A stretch of 64,000 nt of DNA, from positions 682,001-746,000 of the forward strand of contig NZ_VOHQ01000002.1 of assembly GCF_009192765.1 (NCBI RefSeq), read 5' to 3'. Below, piece after piece: positions 33,435-41,621 of the stretch (positions within the stretch are counted from its first letter, which is position 1; each line of letters opens with the position of its first letter). The notes beneath the pieces are model-generated. The model ran no database searches. It had not been told where the DNA came from and saw only the letters and a program-made list of their open reading frames with translations. The position numbers and the translations under genes were made by a program. This DNA is from Agriterribacter humi (GTDB taxonomy: Bacteria > Bacteroidota > Bacteroidia > Chitinophagales > Chitinophagaceae).

Positions 33435-34814
33435 TTGTCTCTTCCTGCAGCATTGATACACAGTTTGCAAAATGTTAAGGGCTTTTCGCAGGAAGCTTTT
33501 GAACAGGTGCATGCATTAACCGGGCAGCTTACTTCTGTGCGCCTTAACCCGTATAAATGGGGGCAAGCATCCTCACCACTTACTACTTACCACTTACCAC
33601 TGTCTTCTCCCGTTCCCTGGTGTTCTACTGGTTTTTACCTTTCAGAGCGACCTTCCTTTACCCTTGATCCTCTCTTTCATGCAGGGTGTTATTATGTGCA
33701 GGAAGCTTCCTCCATGTTCCTTGAGCAAATGATTAAAACGGTATATCCCGGCCATGCTGCAGCCCATTACAAAGTGCTTGATTTGTGCGCCGCCCCCGGG
33801 GGTAAAACAACGCATCTTTCGGCATTATTTCCAGAAGGTTTAATAGTATCCAATGAAGTGATCAAAACACGATCGGGTATTTTAACAGAAAATGCTGTTA
33901 AATGGGGTAAAGAAAATATAGTGGTAACGAGCAATGATGCAGCGGATTTTAAACCTTTGCAGGGGTGTTTCGATATGATTGTAATTGATGCACCTTGCAG
34001 TGGAAGTGGTATGTTCAGAAAAGATCCCGATGCAATAAGAGAGTGGTCCTTACAAAATGTAAACCATTGCAGCAAACGGCAGCAACGTATTATTGAAGAT
34101 GTATGGCCGGCATTAAAAGAAGATGGCATTCTCATATACGCTACCTGTTCGTACTCTGTTGAAGAAAACGAAAATATTTTAGACTGGATAGGCGAAAAGT
34201 ACAATGTAGGATCTATACGCGTGAAACCGGAAGACAGTTTTGGTATTGTAGAAACCGAATCAGCGGCGCGGGGTATGTATGGGTATCGTTTTTATCCTGA
34301 TAAAATAAAAGGAGAAGGTTTTTTTATCGCTGGTATCCGGAAGAAAGAGATTGCTGATGCAGGTATGCCGAAGCCTAAAAAATTTGCAATGGCCTCAGAC
34401 CAGGAACGGAAGACAATCGTTCCCTTTTTAACTGAGCCGGAGCAATTTGAATATGTGCATGCTAACGAAGAAGTCACTATTCTGAAAAAGAATGATATGG
34501 AAGGTCTTGCTATGCTTTTTGCAGTATTATATGTAAAAAAAATGGGTATTAAAGCAGGTAAGGTAATAAGAGGTGAACTGATTCCCGCCCATGATCTGGC
34601 GCTCAGCACCATTATTACTTCGAACCTGGAAGCAATAGACGTACAGAAAGAAATAGCGTTGGATTATTTGCGGAAAAAAGATATTCCGGCTGACAACGCT
34701 GAGAGGGGCTGGAACATCGTAAGATTTATGAATTATAATCTGGGCTGGGCTAAAGTATTGGTTAACCGGGTGAATAATTATTATCCTCAGCATTTTCGCA
34801 TATTAAAGCATTGA
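33435..34814 (+). CDS. RNA cytosine-C5 methyltransferase, RsmF/Nop2-Sun family
   Basis: The protein is about 459 aa from TTG 33435, giving (M)SLPAALIHSLQ at the N-terminus. The methyltransferase core has VLDLCAAPGGKTTHL (SAM-binding). IDAPCSGSGMFRK and TCSYSVEENE each hold one of the two catalytic cysteines, typical of Nol1/Nop2/Sun proteins that methylate C5 of cytosine in rRNA or tRNA. The C-terminal 140 residues form the RsmF-type accessory region. An unusual Thr/Ser/Pro-rich insertion (SSPLTTYHLPLSSPVP, about 40-55 residues from the start) breaks the N-terminal domain. Confidence 0.9.
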   Translation: MSLPAALIHSLQNVKGFSQEAFEQVHALTGQLTSVRLNPYKWGQASSPLTTYHLPLSSPVPWCSTGFYLSERPSFTLDPLFHAGCYYVQEASSMFLEQMIKTVYPGHAAAHYKVLDLCAAPGGKTTHLSALFPEGLIVSNEVIKTRSGILTENAVKWGKENIVVTSNDAADFKPLQGCFDMIVIDAPCSGSGMFRKDPDAIREWSLQNVNHCSKRQQRIIEDVWPALKEDGILIYATCSYSVEENENILDWIGEKYNVGSIRVKPEDSFGIVETESAARGMYGYRFYPDKIKGEGFFIAGIRKKEIADAGMPKPKKFAMASDQERKTIVPFLTEPEQFEYVHANEEVTILKKNDMEGLAMLFAVLYVKKMGIKAGKVIRGELIPAHDLALSTIITSNLEAIDVQKEIALDYLRKKDIPADNAERGWNIVRFMNYNLGWAKVLVNRVNNYYPQHFRILKH

Positions 34815-34884
34815 TTTTCACGTTATATTATACAGTATGCATTTTTTACTTATTTTCGTATGTGCTGAAAATAAATAATATCTG

Positions 34885-35868
34885 ATGAAAAAACTGGTTA
34901 TCATATTGTTCTCATTTGGTATTACACTTGCTCTTGCTGCGCAGTCCTCTGATCTTATTATCCAATCAGAAGGCGGTAAATTATTCCTCAGCCACACCGT
35001 TGCGCCTAAAGAAAATCTTTATAGCATTGGTCGCTTATATAATATCAGCCCAAAGGAAATTGCCCCATTTAATAATATGTCCCTGAACAGTGGACTGGAG
35101 ATTAACCAGGAGCTTAAAATACCATTAGAGACCAGCAATTTTGCACAGCATGGCACTGCGGCAGGTGATGAGGTCTTTGTTCCTTTATACCACCTGGTTT
35201 CGCAGAAGGAAGGACTATACCGCATAGGACAGAATTTTAATAAGGCCAGTGTAAGCGATCTCAAAACATGGAATAATCTTACCTCCGAAACCATCAGCAA
35301 CGGACAAAAATTAGTTGTTGGTTTTCTCAGGGTTAAAACCAGTCAATCGGCCCTGGCAGCGAATGGCATGAAAAAAATTGGGAGCATAGCGCATGCGCCT
35401 GCTTCAACTGCGCCAGTGGTTACTAAAACAGAAAACAATCCTGTGGTTACCACAAAGCCGGTTGAAGAACCAGCAGTAAAAACGGTTGAAACAGCTCAAA
35501 ATACAGTACTTGACAGCAATGCAGAAGGAACGGGTTTTTTTAAAGGCAGTTATCGTGAGCAGGCGGGAAGTTTTAATGCTTTTAAAAGTGAGATGGGTGT
35601 AGCGGCCGTTTTTAAGAGTACGAGCGGCTGGCAGGACGCCAAATATTATGCTTTAATGAATAACATTACGCCGGGCACCATTGTGCGTATCACCAATACC
35701 AACAACAGCCGTATCATATTTGCTAAGGTGTTGGGAGAGCTTCCTCCGGGCCGTGAAAACGAAGGGTTGCTTGTACGTATCAGCAATGCCGCGGCTGCAG
35801 AGCTTAAGCTCAGCGATAAAGAGCCCAAATTTGCTGCTGAAGTAGCTTATGCAAAAGGAGGACGTTGA
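34885..35868 (+). CDS. Secreted LysM protein with C-terminal RlpA-like barrel
   Basis: The protein is 327 aa. A signal peptide (about 1-19, ending LAAQ) is followed by two LysM domains (HTVAPKENLYSIGRLYNIS, about 37-80; YHLVSQKEGLYRIGQNFN, about 101-146). A linker rich in Ala, Pro, Thr and Val (165-210) leads to a domain with GVAAVF near its start, then YYALMNNITPGTIVRITN and VRISNAAAAELKL, like a double-psi beta-barrel. LysM binds peptidoglycan, so the protein is likely periplasmic and cell-wall associated. No catalytic Asp of RlpA lytic transglycosylases could be placed with certainty. Confidence 0.82.
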   Translation: MKKLVIILFSFGITLALAAQSSDLIIQSEGGKLFLSHTVAPKENLYSIGRLYNISPKEIAPFNNMSLNSGLEINQELKIPLETSNFAQHGTAAGDEVFVPLYHLVSQKEGLYRIGQNFNKASVSDLKTWNNLTSETISNGQKLVVGFLRVKTSQSALAANGMKKIGSIAHAPASTAPVVTKTENNPVVTTKPVEEPAVKTVETAQNTVLDSNAEGTGFFKGSYREQAGSFNAFKSEMGVAAVFKSTSGWQDAKYYALMNNITPGTIVRITNTNNSRIIFAKVLGELPPGRENEGLLVRISNAAAAELKLSDKEPKFAAEVAYAKGGR

Positions 35869-36381
35869 TGCAACCTTAATGGTCCATGACCATATTTACA
35901 GCAAAAAATATTTGAACTTAATTGTGGAATTTTCCGGAACGGTAATGCCGGCAGCAGTAGTAACCGTATTCGTTTTAGCAGGGACCTTTCTGTATTCTTC
36001 AAAAAAAACCAGCATGTTCAGGTATGCGGGTAACCATTATCTCTCTCTTCACGTATTCAGTGACCGGTACGGCAACTTAACGCCGCTTCAAAGCAGGCTA
36101 AAGTAAGAAACCGGGCTGTTCAGAAAAACATGGCAGTGATATTTATTGAAAAACCTTGATGGCTGAAGAAACTGTATAGGGTATTTCTGAAAATCTGGCT
36201 TAAGAAAGAACATCTCACCTTATACACGATATTAAGCAACAATGCCAAAAAATATAAAAAGGGAAGCTTTCATAAAATGGCGAACAAATGTAATTATGGA
36301 AGTTAAGCAGACCATCACCTGGAAAATTTATTGAAATATATAAGGATAATATAATAATTTGATTGCTTAAAAATCGTATGT
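35869..36381. other. 513-bp stretch without a supported gene
   Basis: The longest frame (35849-36106, 85 codons) overlaps the LysM gene, lacks a recognisable domain and has no start context. The right half is AT-rich with several stops in all frames. No hairpin with a T-run, tRNA-like clover or family A-C repeat is evident. It may hold the promoter of the 36382 gene or a decayed gene. Confidence 0.5.
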
Positions 36382-37827
36382 ATGACAGAAAAGAAAAACA
36401 GATCCCGCCGGAGCTTTATTAAAAATACAGCTTTGGGCGCTGCAGGTTTTATGATCGTCCCACGCAATGTTCTGGGTAAAGGTGTTACGGCGCCGAGTGA
36501 TAAATTAATTGTTGCCGGCGTGGGAGCAGGAGGCAAGGGCCGCTCCGATCTCGCTAATTTTTATAAAAGCGGGAAAGCTGAAATAGGTTTTTTATGCGAT
36601 GTGGATGATCGTATGGCTGAAGAATCAAGGAAAAGGTTTCCTAAGGCTAAGTATTATAAAGACTGGAGGGAAATGCTTGATAAAGAAGCCAAATCATTTG
36701 ATGCCGTTTCGGTGTCTACACCCGATCACACCCACGCTGTAGTAGCAATGGCCGCCATGCGCAGAAAAAAGCACGTGTATGTGCAAAAGCCACTCACACA
36801 TGATATTTATGAGGCGCGAATGCTTACTGAAGCTGCCGATAAATTTAAAGTGGTAACCCAGATGGGTAACCAGGGATCTTCGGGTGATGGTGTACGTCAG
36901 ATGCAGGAATGGTTTGATGCGGGAATAATCGGCGATGTGCATACTGTATACATATTCACTAACAGGCCAATATGGCCGCAAGGTATTCCCTGGCCTTCGG
37001 AAAAACCGCCCGTTCCTAAGGAACTGGACTGGAATTTGTGGCTGGGTACCGCACCGCAAAAGGATTATGTAGACGGACTGATACCGGGCAGTTGGCGTGG
37101 CTGGTGGGATTATGGCACCGGCGCGCTGGGAGATCTTGGCTGCCACCTGATGGAAGCGCCGTTCAGGATACTTGGCCTGCAATATGCGCTGGATGTTCAG
37201 GCATCCGTAACCAGTGTATTTACCGCTTTTGGCAAACGTGGTTATTTCCCCGACAGTTTTCCGCCATCAAGCCATGCAACACTCACCTTCCCCAAAACAA
37301 ATAAAACAAAAGGAGAGGTGATAATGCACTGGATGGATGGAGGCATAAAGCCTGAACGTCCGGAAGAGCTGGGCGCCAATGAAGTGTTTGGTGATGGCAA
37401 CAGCGGTATTCTGTTTATAGGCACCAAAGGTAAAATGATGGCGAGCGAGTATGCAGCCAATCCGCGATTGTTACCCCTTACAAGGAATAACGAAGTAAAA
37501 GTACCGCAAACAATAAAACGTGTTCCGGGGAGCGCAGACGGGCATTATGCGCAATGGGTAGAAGGTTGTATAGCCGGCTATGGCAATATGGAGCTAAGCT
37601 CTCCATTTAAAAAGGCAGGACCGCTTACAGAAGCTATATTAATGGCAAATCTCGGTATAAGGGCGGCTGATGCTCCCAAGCCAAGAGCTAATGGAAGAGG
37701 CAATGATTATCCCGGTGCCAGTATGAAATTGCTGTGGGATTATAAAAACATGCGTGTCACCAATCTGGAAGAAGTGAACCGTTTCGTGAAACGCGAATAC
37801 CGCCAGGGATGGACACTGGATTTTTAA
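36382..37827 (+). CDS. Gfo/Idh/MocA oxidoreductase with Tat-type signal
   Basis: This 481-aa protein begins with a twin-arginine-like signal (NRSRRSFIKNTALGAAGF, residues 5-22). The NAD(P)-binding domain has VAGVGAGGKGRSDL, then FLCDVDDRMAEE, VSVSTPDHTHAVVAM and the EKP-like VQKPLTHD. The C-terminal substrate domain contains WDYGTGALGDLGCHLMEAP, the family His motif. Secreted members are common in Bacteroidota and oxidise or reduce sugars, in some systems at C3. A 3-keto-glycoside hydrolase-like lipoprotein is encoded next, which supports a glycoside C3-oxidation role. Confidence 0.88.
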   Translation: MTEKKNRSRRSFIKNTALGAAGFMIVPRNVLGKGVTAPSDKLIVAGVGAGGKGRSDLANFYKSGKAEIGFLCDVDDRMAEESRKRFPKAKYYKDWREMLDKEAKSFDAVSVSTPDHTHAVVAMAAMRRKKHVYVQKPLTHDIYEARMLTEAADKFKVVTQMGNQGSSGDGVRQMQEWFDAGIIGDVHTVYIFTNRPIWPQGIPWPSEKPPVPKELDWNLWLGTAPQKDYVDGLIPGSWRGWWDYGTGALGDLGCHLMEAPFRILGLQYALDVQASVTSVFTAFGKRGYFPDSFPPSSHATLTFPKTNKTKGEVIMHWMDGGIKPERPEELGANEVFGDGNSGILFIGTKGKMMASEYAANPRLLPLTRNNEVKVPQTIKRVPGSADGHYAQWVEGCIAGYGNMELSSPFKKAGPLTEAILMANLGIRAADAPKPRANGRGNDYPGASMKLLWDYKNMRVTNLEEVNRFVKREYRQGWTLDF

Positions 37828-37835
37828 TATGTGAG

Positions 37836-37865
37836 AGACCGCAAAAACCTTTTTTGCGGTCTTTT
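37836..37865 (+). terminator. Rho-independent terminator between the 36382 and 37892 genes
   Basis: GACCGCAAAAA pairs with TTTTTGCGGTC around a very short loop and is followed by TTTT. It lies 9 bp after the stop codon and 27 bp before the next start, so the two genes are at least partly transcriptionally separate. Confidence 0.85.
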
Positions 37866-37891
37866 CATTACCATTCATTTAAAGTTAGATC

Positions 37892-38548
37892 GTGAAAAAA
37901 AATATTTTCTTTCTTGCGGCAGTGCTGATGCTTGCCGCCTGCAGCAGCCAGAATAAAATAAAAGACAGTAGCAAGGGTAGCCATAGCGGGCAATGGATCA
38001 GTCTCTTTGATGGTAAATCAATGGACGGCTGGAAAGAAAGCGAAGGACCTTCGTTCAGTATTGAAAATGGAGCTATAAAGGTTGCAGGAAAACGTTCGCA
38101 TCTGTATTACGACGGACCGGTGAACAATCATGACTTCAAAAATTTTGAGATCAGAATGCAGGTAATGACGACTCCCAATTCGAATTCGGGTGTTTATTTT
38201 CATACCAGATTCCAGCAGAAAGGCTTCCCTGATGATGGTTTTGAAGTACAGGTAAACAATTCGCACAGAGACTGGAAAAGAACTGCGGGACTGTACGATA
38301 TTAAAGATACGGCGGCAACATTTGTGAAAGACAATGAATGGTTTGAACTGTCCATTACGGTAGAAGGCAAGCATGTAATTACTCAAATCAATGGGCAAAC
38401 TGTTATTGACTGGACAGAACCCGAAAATGCTGTTGCTCCCGAAGGACATCCCGGCCGTCTTATATCAAATGGTACATTTGCATTTCAGGCGCATGACCCT
38501 AACAGTGTGGTATATTATAAAGATATAATGGTGAAGCCGTTGCCTTAG
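37892..38548 (+). CDS. DUF1080/3-keto-disaccharide hydrolase-like lipoprotein
   Basis: This 218-aa protein starts at GTG 37892. The lipoprotein signal ends LMLAACSS. The domain covers nearly all the rest: WISLFDGKSMDGWKE, NFEIRMQVMTTPNSNSGVYF, DDGFEVQVNNSH, NEWFELSITVEG, TVIDWTEPE and FAFQAHDPNSVVYYKDIMVKPL. This is a concanavalin-type jelly roll. Members of this family (PF06439) cleave 3-keto-glycosides made by a Gfo/Idh oxidase. Just upstream lies a Tat-type Gfo/Idh gene, with a hairpin terminator between. Substrate unknown. Confidence 0.9.
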   Translation: MKKNIFFLAAVLMLAACSSQNKIKDSSKGSHSGQWISLFDGKSMDGWKESEGPSFSIENGAIKVAGKRSHLYYDGPVNNHDFKNFEIRMQVMTTPNSNSGVYFHTRFQQKGFPDDGFEVQVNNSHRDWKRTAGLYDIKDTAATFVKDNEWFELSITVEGKHVITQINGQTVIDWTEPENAVAPEGHPGRLISNGTFAFQAHDPNSVVYYKDIMVKPLP

Positions 38549-38610
38549 TTGAGGCACTATAGAAAGATGCCTCCCTTTACTGCAGGATTGCAAAGGTTGG
38601 AAACCCTGCG

Positions 38611-39609
38611 CTAGATCTCATCAGCCGGGTACCTGATTCCCGCTTTTTCCCTTATCTCATCCATGGTTTCCATCAGCAGCAGGGTATCGGCGTGCGTCAT
38701 TACCGGGCTTTCGGTTAGGCCTTTGCGTAAGCATTCACCCACATGCCTTGCTTCATAATGATAGCCAAATCCTTCTGTCGGCTGCACGGGAACAACGGTT
38801 TTGGCATCCGCTCTTCCGGGGTAAAATTCAATAGTAGTATCCGGCGTATAAAAGCGATGCGTAAGCCTTACCCGGCCTTTACTGCCGCTAATATCGGCTT
38901 CTGTGGCCAGGTGCGTGGAATAAGAAGAAAAAAGCTGCGCCATAGCGCCGTTGTTATAACGAAATAAAATAGCGCACTGCTCATCCACGCCCGTATAAGC
39001 AGGCGTCATACGCGCTTCAATATGATCGGGTTTGCCCAAAACTGATAATGCATAGAAAACGTTGTATATGCCAATATCCAGCAGGGTGCCACCACCCAGC
39101 GCAGGGTTAAATAGCCGGTCTGCAACAGGCTCCAGGGGAATAAAACCAAAGTTAATGAGCACGTTTTTTATTTCTCCCAATTTCCCCGCCCCGGTCATCT
39201 CCATCATTTTTTGCCACGAAGGAATAAATTTCGACCATAATGCTTCCATTAAAAATACTTGTTGTGTTTGGGCCGCAGCTATCATTTCTTTTGCCTGGCG
39301 CGCATTTAAAGCAAATGCTTTTTCGCACAGCACTGCTTTGCCATGCTGCACACACAGCATTGTATGTTCATAATGCAGCCCGTGTGGTGTGGCTATATAT
39401 ATTACATCTACCTCAGGATTTTGTACCAAAGCCTTATAATTATCATATTGCAGCGCTGCAGGATATAAGCCGGCAAATATTTCAGTGCTGGCTTTGCCAC
39501 GGGAGGCAATGGCAAAAAGTTCAGCGTCTTCAACAAGCTTCAGATCGGATGCAAATTTTTGCGCTATACGTCCGGCGCCTAATATGCCCCATCGGATTTT
39601 TTTATTCAT
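38611..39609 (-). CDS. Gfo/Idh/MocA oxidoreductase, cytoplasmic
   Basis: The protein is 332 aa with no signal peptide. The Rossmann loop is WGILGAGRIAQKFASDL (about residues 7-23), the conserved Lys/Glu region is VLCEKAFALNARQAKEM and GGGTLLDIGIYNVFYAL holds the family motif. It resembles the dihydrodiol dehydrogenase and glucose-fructose oxidoreductase branch. It is convergent with the DUF1080 gene. Whether it works with the secreted Gfo/Idh (36382) is open. Confidence 0.9.
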   Translation of the reverse strand: MNKKIRWGILGAGRIAQKFASDLKLVEDAELFAIASRGKASTEIFAGLYPAALQYDNYKALVQNPEVDVIYIATPHGLHYEHTMLCVQHGKAVLCEKAFALNARQAKEMIAAAQTQQVFLMEALWSKFIPSWQKMMEMTGAGKLGEIKNVLINFGFIPLEPVADRLFNPALGGGTLLDIGIYNVFYALSVLGKPDHIEARMTPAYTGVDEQCAILFRYNNGAMAQLFSSYSTHLATEADISGSKGRVRLTHRFYTPDTTIEFYPGRADAKTVVPVQPTEGFGYHYEARHVGECLRKGLTESPVMTHADTLLLMETMDEIREKAGIRYPADEI

Positions 39610-39645
39610 ACCAATACAATATTTTTAAAGATTTTGCAGGCATTG

Positions 39646-40317
39646 TTACTGCGCAGAAAGCATTTTAATTTGTGTATACTCGTATATATTAACTCCTGCT
39701 TTGCCCGATTGAGCGGCGGCAAGCATGGCTTTGGCTACTTCAGCGGCATCAATGGCCCTGTATTTTTTAAGAGATCCTGCAAGTAAAAAGGATAAGGCAG
39801 GCATTACAGACTGTGTTATTCTTTCTCCTTTTCTCACTTCTTCCCTGTTTCCCAGCAAAAGAGAAGGCCGGAAAATGTGTATAGCGGGATAGGGAAGTGC
39901 ATGAATGGAATCTTCCATGTTCCCTTTTAGCCGGAGATAGAAATTAGAAGCTTTCGCATTTGCCCCGATAGCAGATACCACAAGGTATTGCGAAAAACCT
40001 TTGTCAATTCCAAACTGCGCTGCATGCACGGGTATATCCACATCTATCTGATGGTATAATGCTTTATCTCCGTTTACCTTTTTTATGGTAGTGCCTATAC
40101 AACAAAAAATATCATCTCCTGAGCCCATAGCTGCGTTAAAATCATGCAGATCGTTAAAGTCAGTAAGCTGCACTTCAAGCTTTGGGTGTATAACAGGCAA
40201 AGGCTTTCTAACCAGTGTTCTTATTATACTGTAATGATCATCCTGCAACAGCAATTGCAACAAATGATTGCCAATTAAACCTGTTGCGCCAAGAAGTACT
40301 GCTGTTTTTGCTTGCAT
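39646..40317 (-). CDS. NAD(P)-binding oxidoreductase (short-chain/HTATIP2-like)
   Basis: The protein is 223 aa from ATG 40317; the longer frame to 40473 overlaps the divergent murB gene. It begins TAVLLGATGLIGNHLLQLLL, an extended Rossmann loop, then VQLTDFNDLHDFN, and FCCIGTTIKKVNG. YLVVSAIGANAKASNFYLRLKG keeps the Ser and Tyr region of the atypical SDR family. The reaction is unknown; related proteins bind NADPH. The start lies 33 bp from the divergent murB start. Confidence 0.85.
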   Translation of the reverse strand: MQAKTAVLLGATGLIGNHLLQLLLQDDHYSIIRTLVRKPLPVIHPKLEVQLTDFNDLHDFNAAMGSGDDIFCCIGTTIKKVNGDKALYHQIDVDIPVHAAQFGIDKGFSQYLVVSAIGANAKASNFYLRLKGNMEDSIHALPYPAIHIFRPSLLLGNREEVRKGERITQSVMPALSFLLAGSLKKYRAIDAAEVAKAMLAAAQSGKAGVNIYEYTQIKMLSAQ

Positions 40318-40350
40318 GTTTTTTGTTATTTTGCAGTGAACAGATATTGT

Positions 40351-41388
40351 ATGCAAATTCAGGAAAACATTTCGCTCAGGCAATATAACACTTTTGGAAT
40401 AGATGTGCGGGCACGTTATTTCTCCCGGTTTACAAATGTTGATGAGCTGGCGGCATTGATTGAAGAAAACCACAAATTGAAAAAATACATTCTCGGGGGA
40501 GGCAGTAATATTCTTTTTACAAAGGATGTAAAAGGATTGGTATTAAAGAACGATATCGTGGGCGTTGAGGAAATTAAGGAAGATGATAATTATGTGTATG
40601 TACGCGCAGGCGCGGGAGAAAACTGGCACAGGTTTGTACAGTACTGTATACAGCGCCAATGGGCAGGGCTGGAGAATTTATCTTTAATCCCCGGCAATGC
40701 AGGTGCCGCTCCTATGCAAAATATAGGAGCATACGGGGTGGAATTGCAGGAAGTGTTTAATAGTCTTACTGCGTTTCACATTCACGAAAGAAAAGTGTAC
40801 AATTTTACGGCCGGCGATTGTGCATTTGGCTACAGGGAAAGCATATTCAAGAGGAAATATAAAGACCAGTTTGTTATTCTAAACGTTTCTTTCCGTTTAC
40901 GCAAACATCCTGTATTTCATACTTCGTACGGCGCAATTCAGCAGGAACTGGAAAAGATGGGTGTAAAGAAACTAAGCATACAATCTATCTCGCAGGCGGT
41001 GATCAATATCCGCTCTTCCAAATTGCCCGATCCTTCGGTAATTGGTAATGCAGGTAGCTTTTTTAAAAATCCCGAAATACCCAAAAAGCAATTGGATGCT
41101 TTACTGAAAACATATCCCGGTATTCCGCATTATCCTGCCAAACAATATGTCACATCGGCCGTTCCGGGTAAGGATTTGGTAAAACTGGCGGCAGGCTGGC
41201 TGATAGAACAATGTGGCTGGAAAGGCTTTCGCCGGGGAGATGCAGGCGTGCACGCCAACCAGGCGCTGGTATTGGTGAATTACGGCAGCGCTACAGGTAA
41301 AGAAATATATGATCTGAGTGAAGATATTTTGCACAGCGTTCACAAAAAATTTGGGGTGTTGCTGGAAAGGGAAGTGAATATAGTGTGA
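40351..41388 (+). CDS. murB: UDP-N-acetylenolpyruvoylglucosamine reductase
   Basis: The protein is 345 aa from ATG 40351. FAD-binding motifs are LGGGSNILFT (residues 49-58) and IPGNAGAAPMQNIGAYGVEL. The catalytic Tyr/Arg lie in FGYRESIFKRKY, and the Ser in GNAGSFFKNP (proton donor). The C-terminal VHANQALVLVN with a Glu further on fits type I MurB. It reduces the enolpyruvyl group to lactate to make UDP-MurNAc. It is convergent with the AAA+ gene across a family A repeat. Confidence 0.96.
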   Translation: MQIQENISLRQYNTFGIDVRARYFSRFTNVDELAALIEENHKLKKYILGGGSNILFTKDVKGLVLKNDIVGVEEIKEDDNYVYVRAGAGENWHRFVQYCIQRQWAGLENLSLIPGNAGAAPMQNIGAYGVELQEVFNSLTAFHIHERKVYNFTAGDCAFGYRESIFKRKYKDQFVILNVSFRLRKHPVFHTSYGAIQQELEKMGVKKLSIQSISQAVINIRSSKLPDPSVIGNAGSFFKNPEIPKKQLDALLKTYPGIPHYPAKQYVTSAVPGKDLVKLAAGWLIEQCGWKGFRRGDAGVHANQALVLVNYGSATGKEIYDLSEDILHSVHKKFGVLLEREVNIV

Positions 41389-41390
41389 AG

Positions 41391-41620
41391 GTATCAGGTA
41401 TGAGGTTTCAGGTCTCAGGTTGCAAGTTTCAGGTTACAGGTTTCAGGTTGCAGGTTTCAGGTTGCAGGTTTCAGGTTGCAGGTTTCAGGTTGCAAGTTTT
41501 AGGTTATAGGGAAGAGATTGCAGCGGCACACCTTGTAACTTGTACCTTGCAACTCGTACTGCGCGCTTTACCCTATAGCTTATGCCCTTCACCTTGAAAC
41601 TTGTACCCTGCAACTTGTAT
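41391..41620. repeat. Repeat family A, locus 4, with a 4 x 14-bp tandem
   Basis: The left half repeats CAGGTTTCAGGTTG; positions 41437-41492 are four exact 14-bp copies. The right half has the inverse words (CTTGTAACTTGTACCTTGCAAC, CCCTGCAACTTG). The locus lies between convergent genes (murB and the AAA+ gene) and can fold as a large hairpin. Confidence 0.9.
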
Positions 41621-41621
41621 C

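Noticed and set aside
35849-36106. 85-codon frame after the LysM gene
   Set aside because: Overlaps the end of the LysM gene, has no recognisable domain or start signal; could be a decayed gene but not supportable.
41391-41620. CRISPR-like array
   Set aside because: Repeats are 14 bp in direct tandem with no spacers, and no cas gene is near.
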